Shown here: positions 5,854-5,886 of the stretch, piece after piece
Position numbering within the stretch: the stretch's first letter is position 1
Layout of the letters: each line of letters begins with the position of its first letter
Source: Nitrospiraceae bacterium
GTDB lineage: Bacteria > Nitrospirota > Nitrospiria > Nitrospirales > Nitrospiraceae
Direction of reading: 5' to 3'
Assembly: GCA_011391455.1 (NCBI GenBank)
Contig: JAABQN010000134.1
Location: forward strand, 1 to 5,886
DNA: 5,886 nucleotides
The notes under the pieces: model-generated
The model's input: the letters and a program-made list of their open reading frames with translations, nothing else
The model's database searches: none
Told to the model about the DNA's origin: nothing
Position numbers and translations under genes: made by a program

Positions 5854-5886
5854 ATGCTCAAAAAGGCCGTCCAGCAAGGCCGTAGC
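5854..5886 (+). repeat. Possible start of a dispersed repeat, cut by the window edge
   Basis: After the msbA stop comes a stretch with two copies of AAGGCCGT (5863-5870 and 5876-5883) separated by 5 bp. Read from ATG 5854 it gives MLKKAVQQGRS, open to the edge. From memory this wording recurs in Nitrospira genomes as an intergenic repeat that is sometimes mis-annotated as a short protein. No second copy is in this window, so it cannot be confirmed here; a true gene start is the less likely alternative, as no ribosome site precedes the ATG. Confidence 0.35.

Overview
The window most resembles a chromosomal segment of a Nitrospirota bacterium, probably Nitrospira-like. This is an inference from the overall look of the proteins, moderately high GC, a familiar gene mix and a possible Nitrospira-type dispersed repeat at the right edge; no database search was possible. 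Nothing indicates a phage, plasmid or genomic island, and no tRNA, rRNA, CRISPR or transposase is visible.

Layout, left to right. (1) The 3' two thirds of a fold-type IV PLP aminotransferase (+), cut by the left edge. (2) A secreted soluble lytic transglycosylase (+) with a recognisable promoter. (3) On the minus strand, read right to left, a two-gene unit: a small NTF2-like lipoprotein followed 3 bp later by nadB (L-aspartate oxidase). Its promoter is clear (TTGACC, 17 bp, TATACT) and puts the transcription start only a few bases before the ATG. The nadB 3' end overlaps the 3' end of the transglycosylase gene by 65 bp, tail to tail. (4) A divergent control region (about 3504-3687) with a perfect 7-bp inverted repeat just upstream of that promoter. 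(5) A plus-strand run: a 31-codon, extremely basic protein of the AURKAIP1/COX24 (mS38 / bS22-like) type, a 72-aa unidentified protein with a GTG start, and a complete MsbA-type ABC exporter. (6) A 45-bp tail that looks like the start of a repeat cut by the right edge.

Functionally these are mostly housekeeping genes: amino-acid transamination, peptidoglycan turnover, the first step of NAD synthesis, a probable ribosome-associated peptide and lipid export. The genes do not form one obvious pathway. The main points of interest are the tiny ribosomal-protein candidate, the small-gene pair it forms with the 72-aa protein, the nearly leaderless promoters and the convergent coding overlap.
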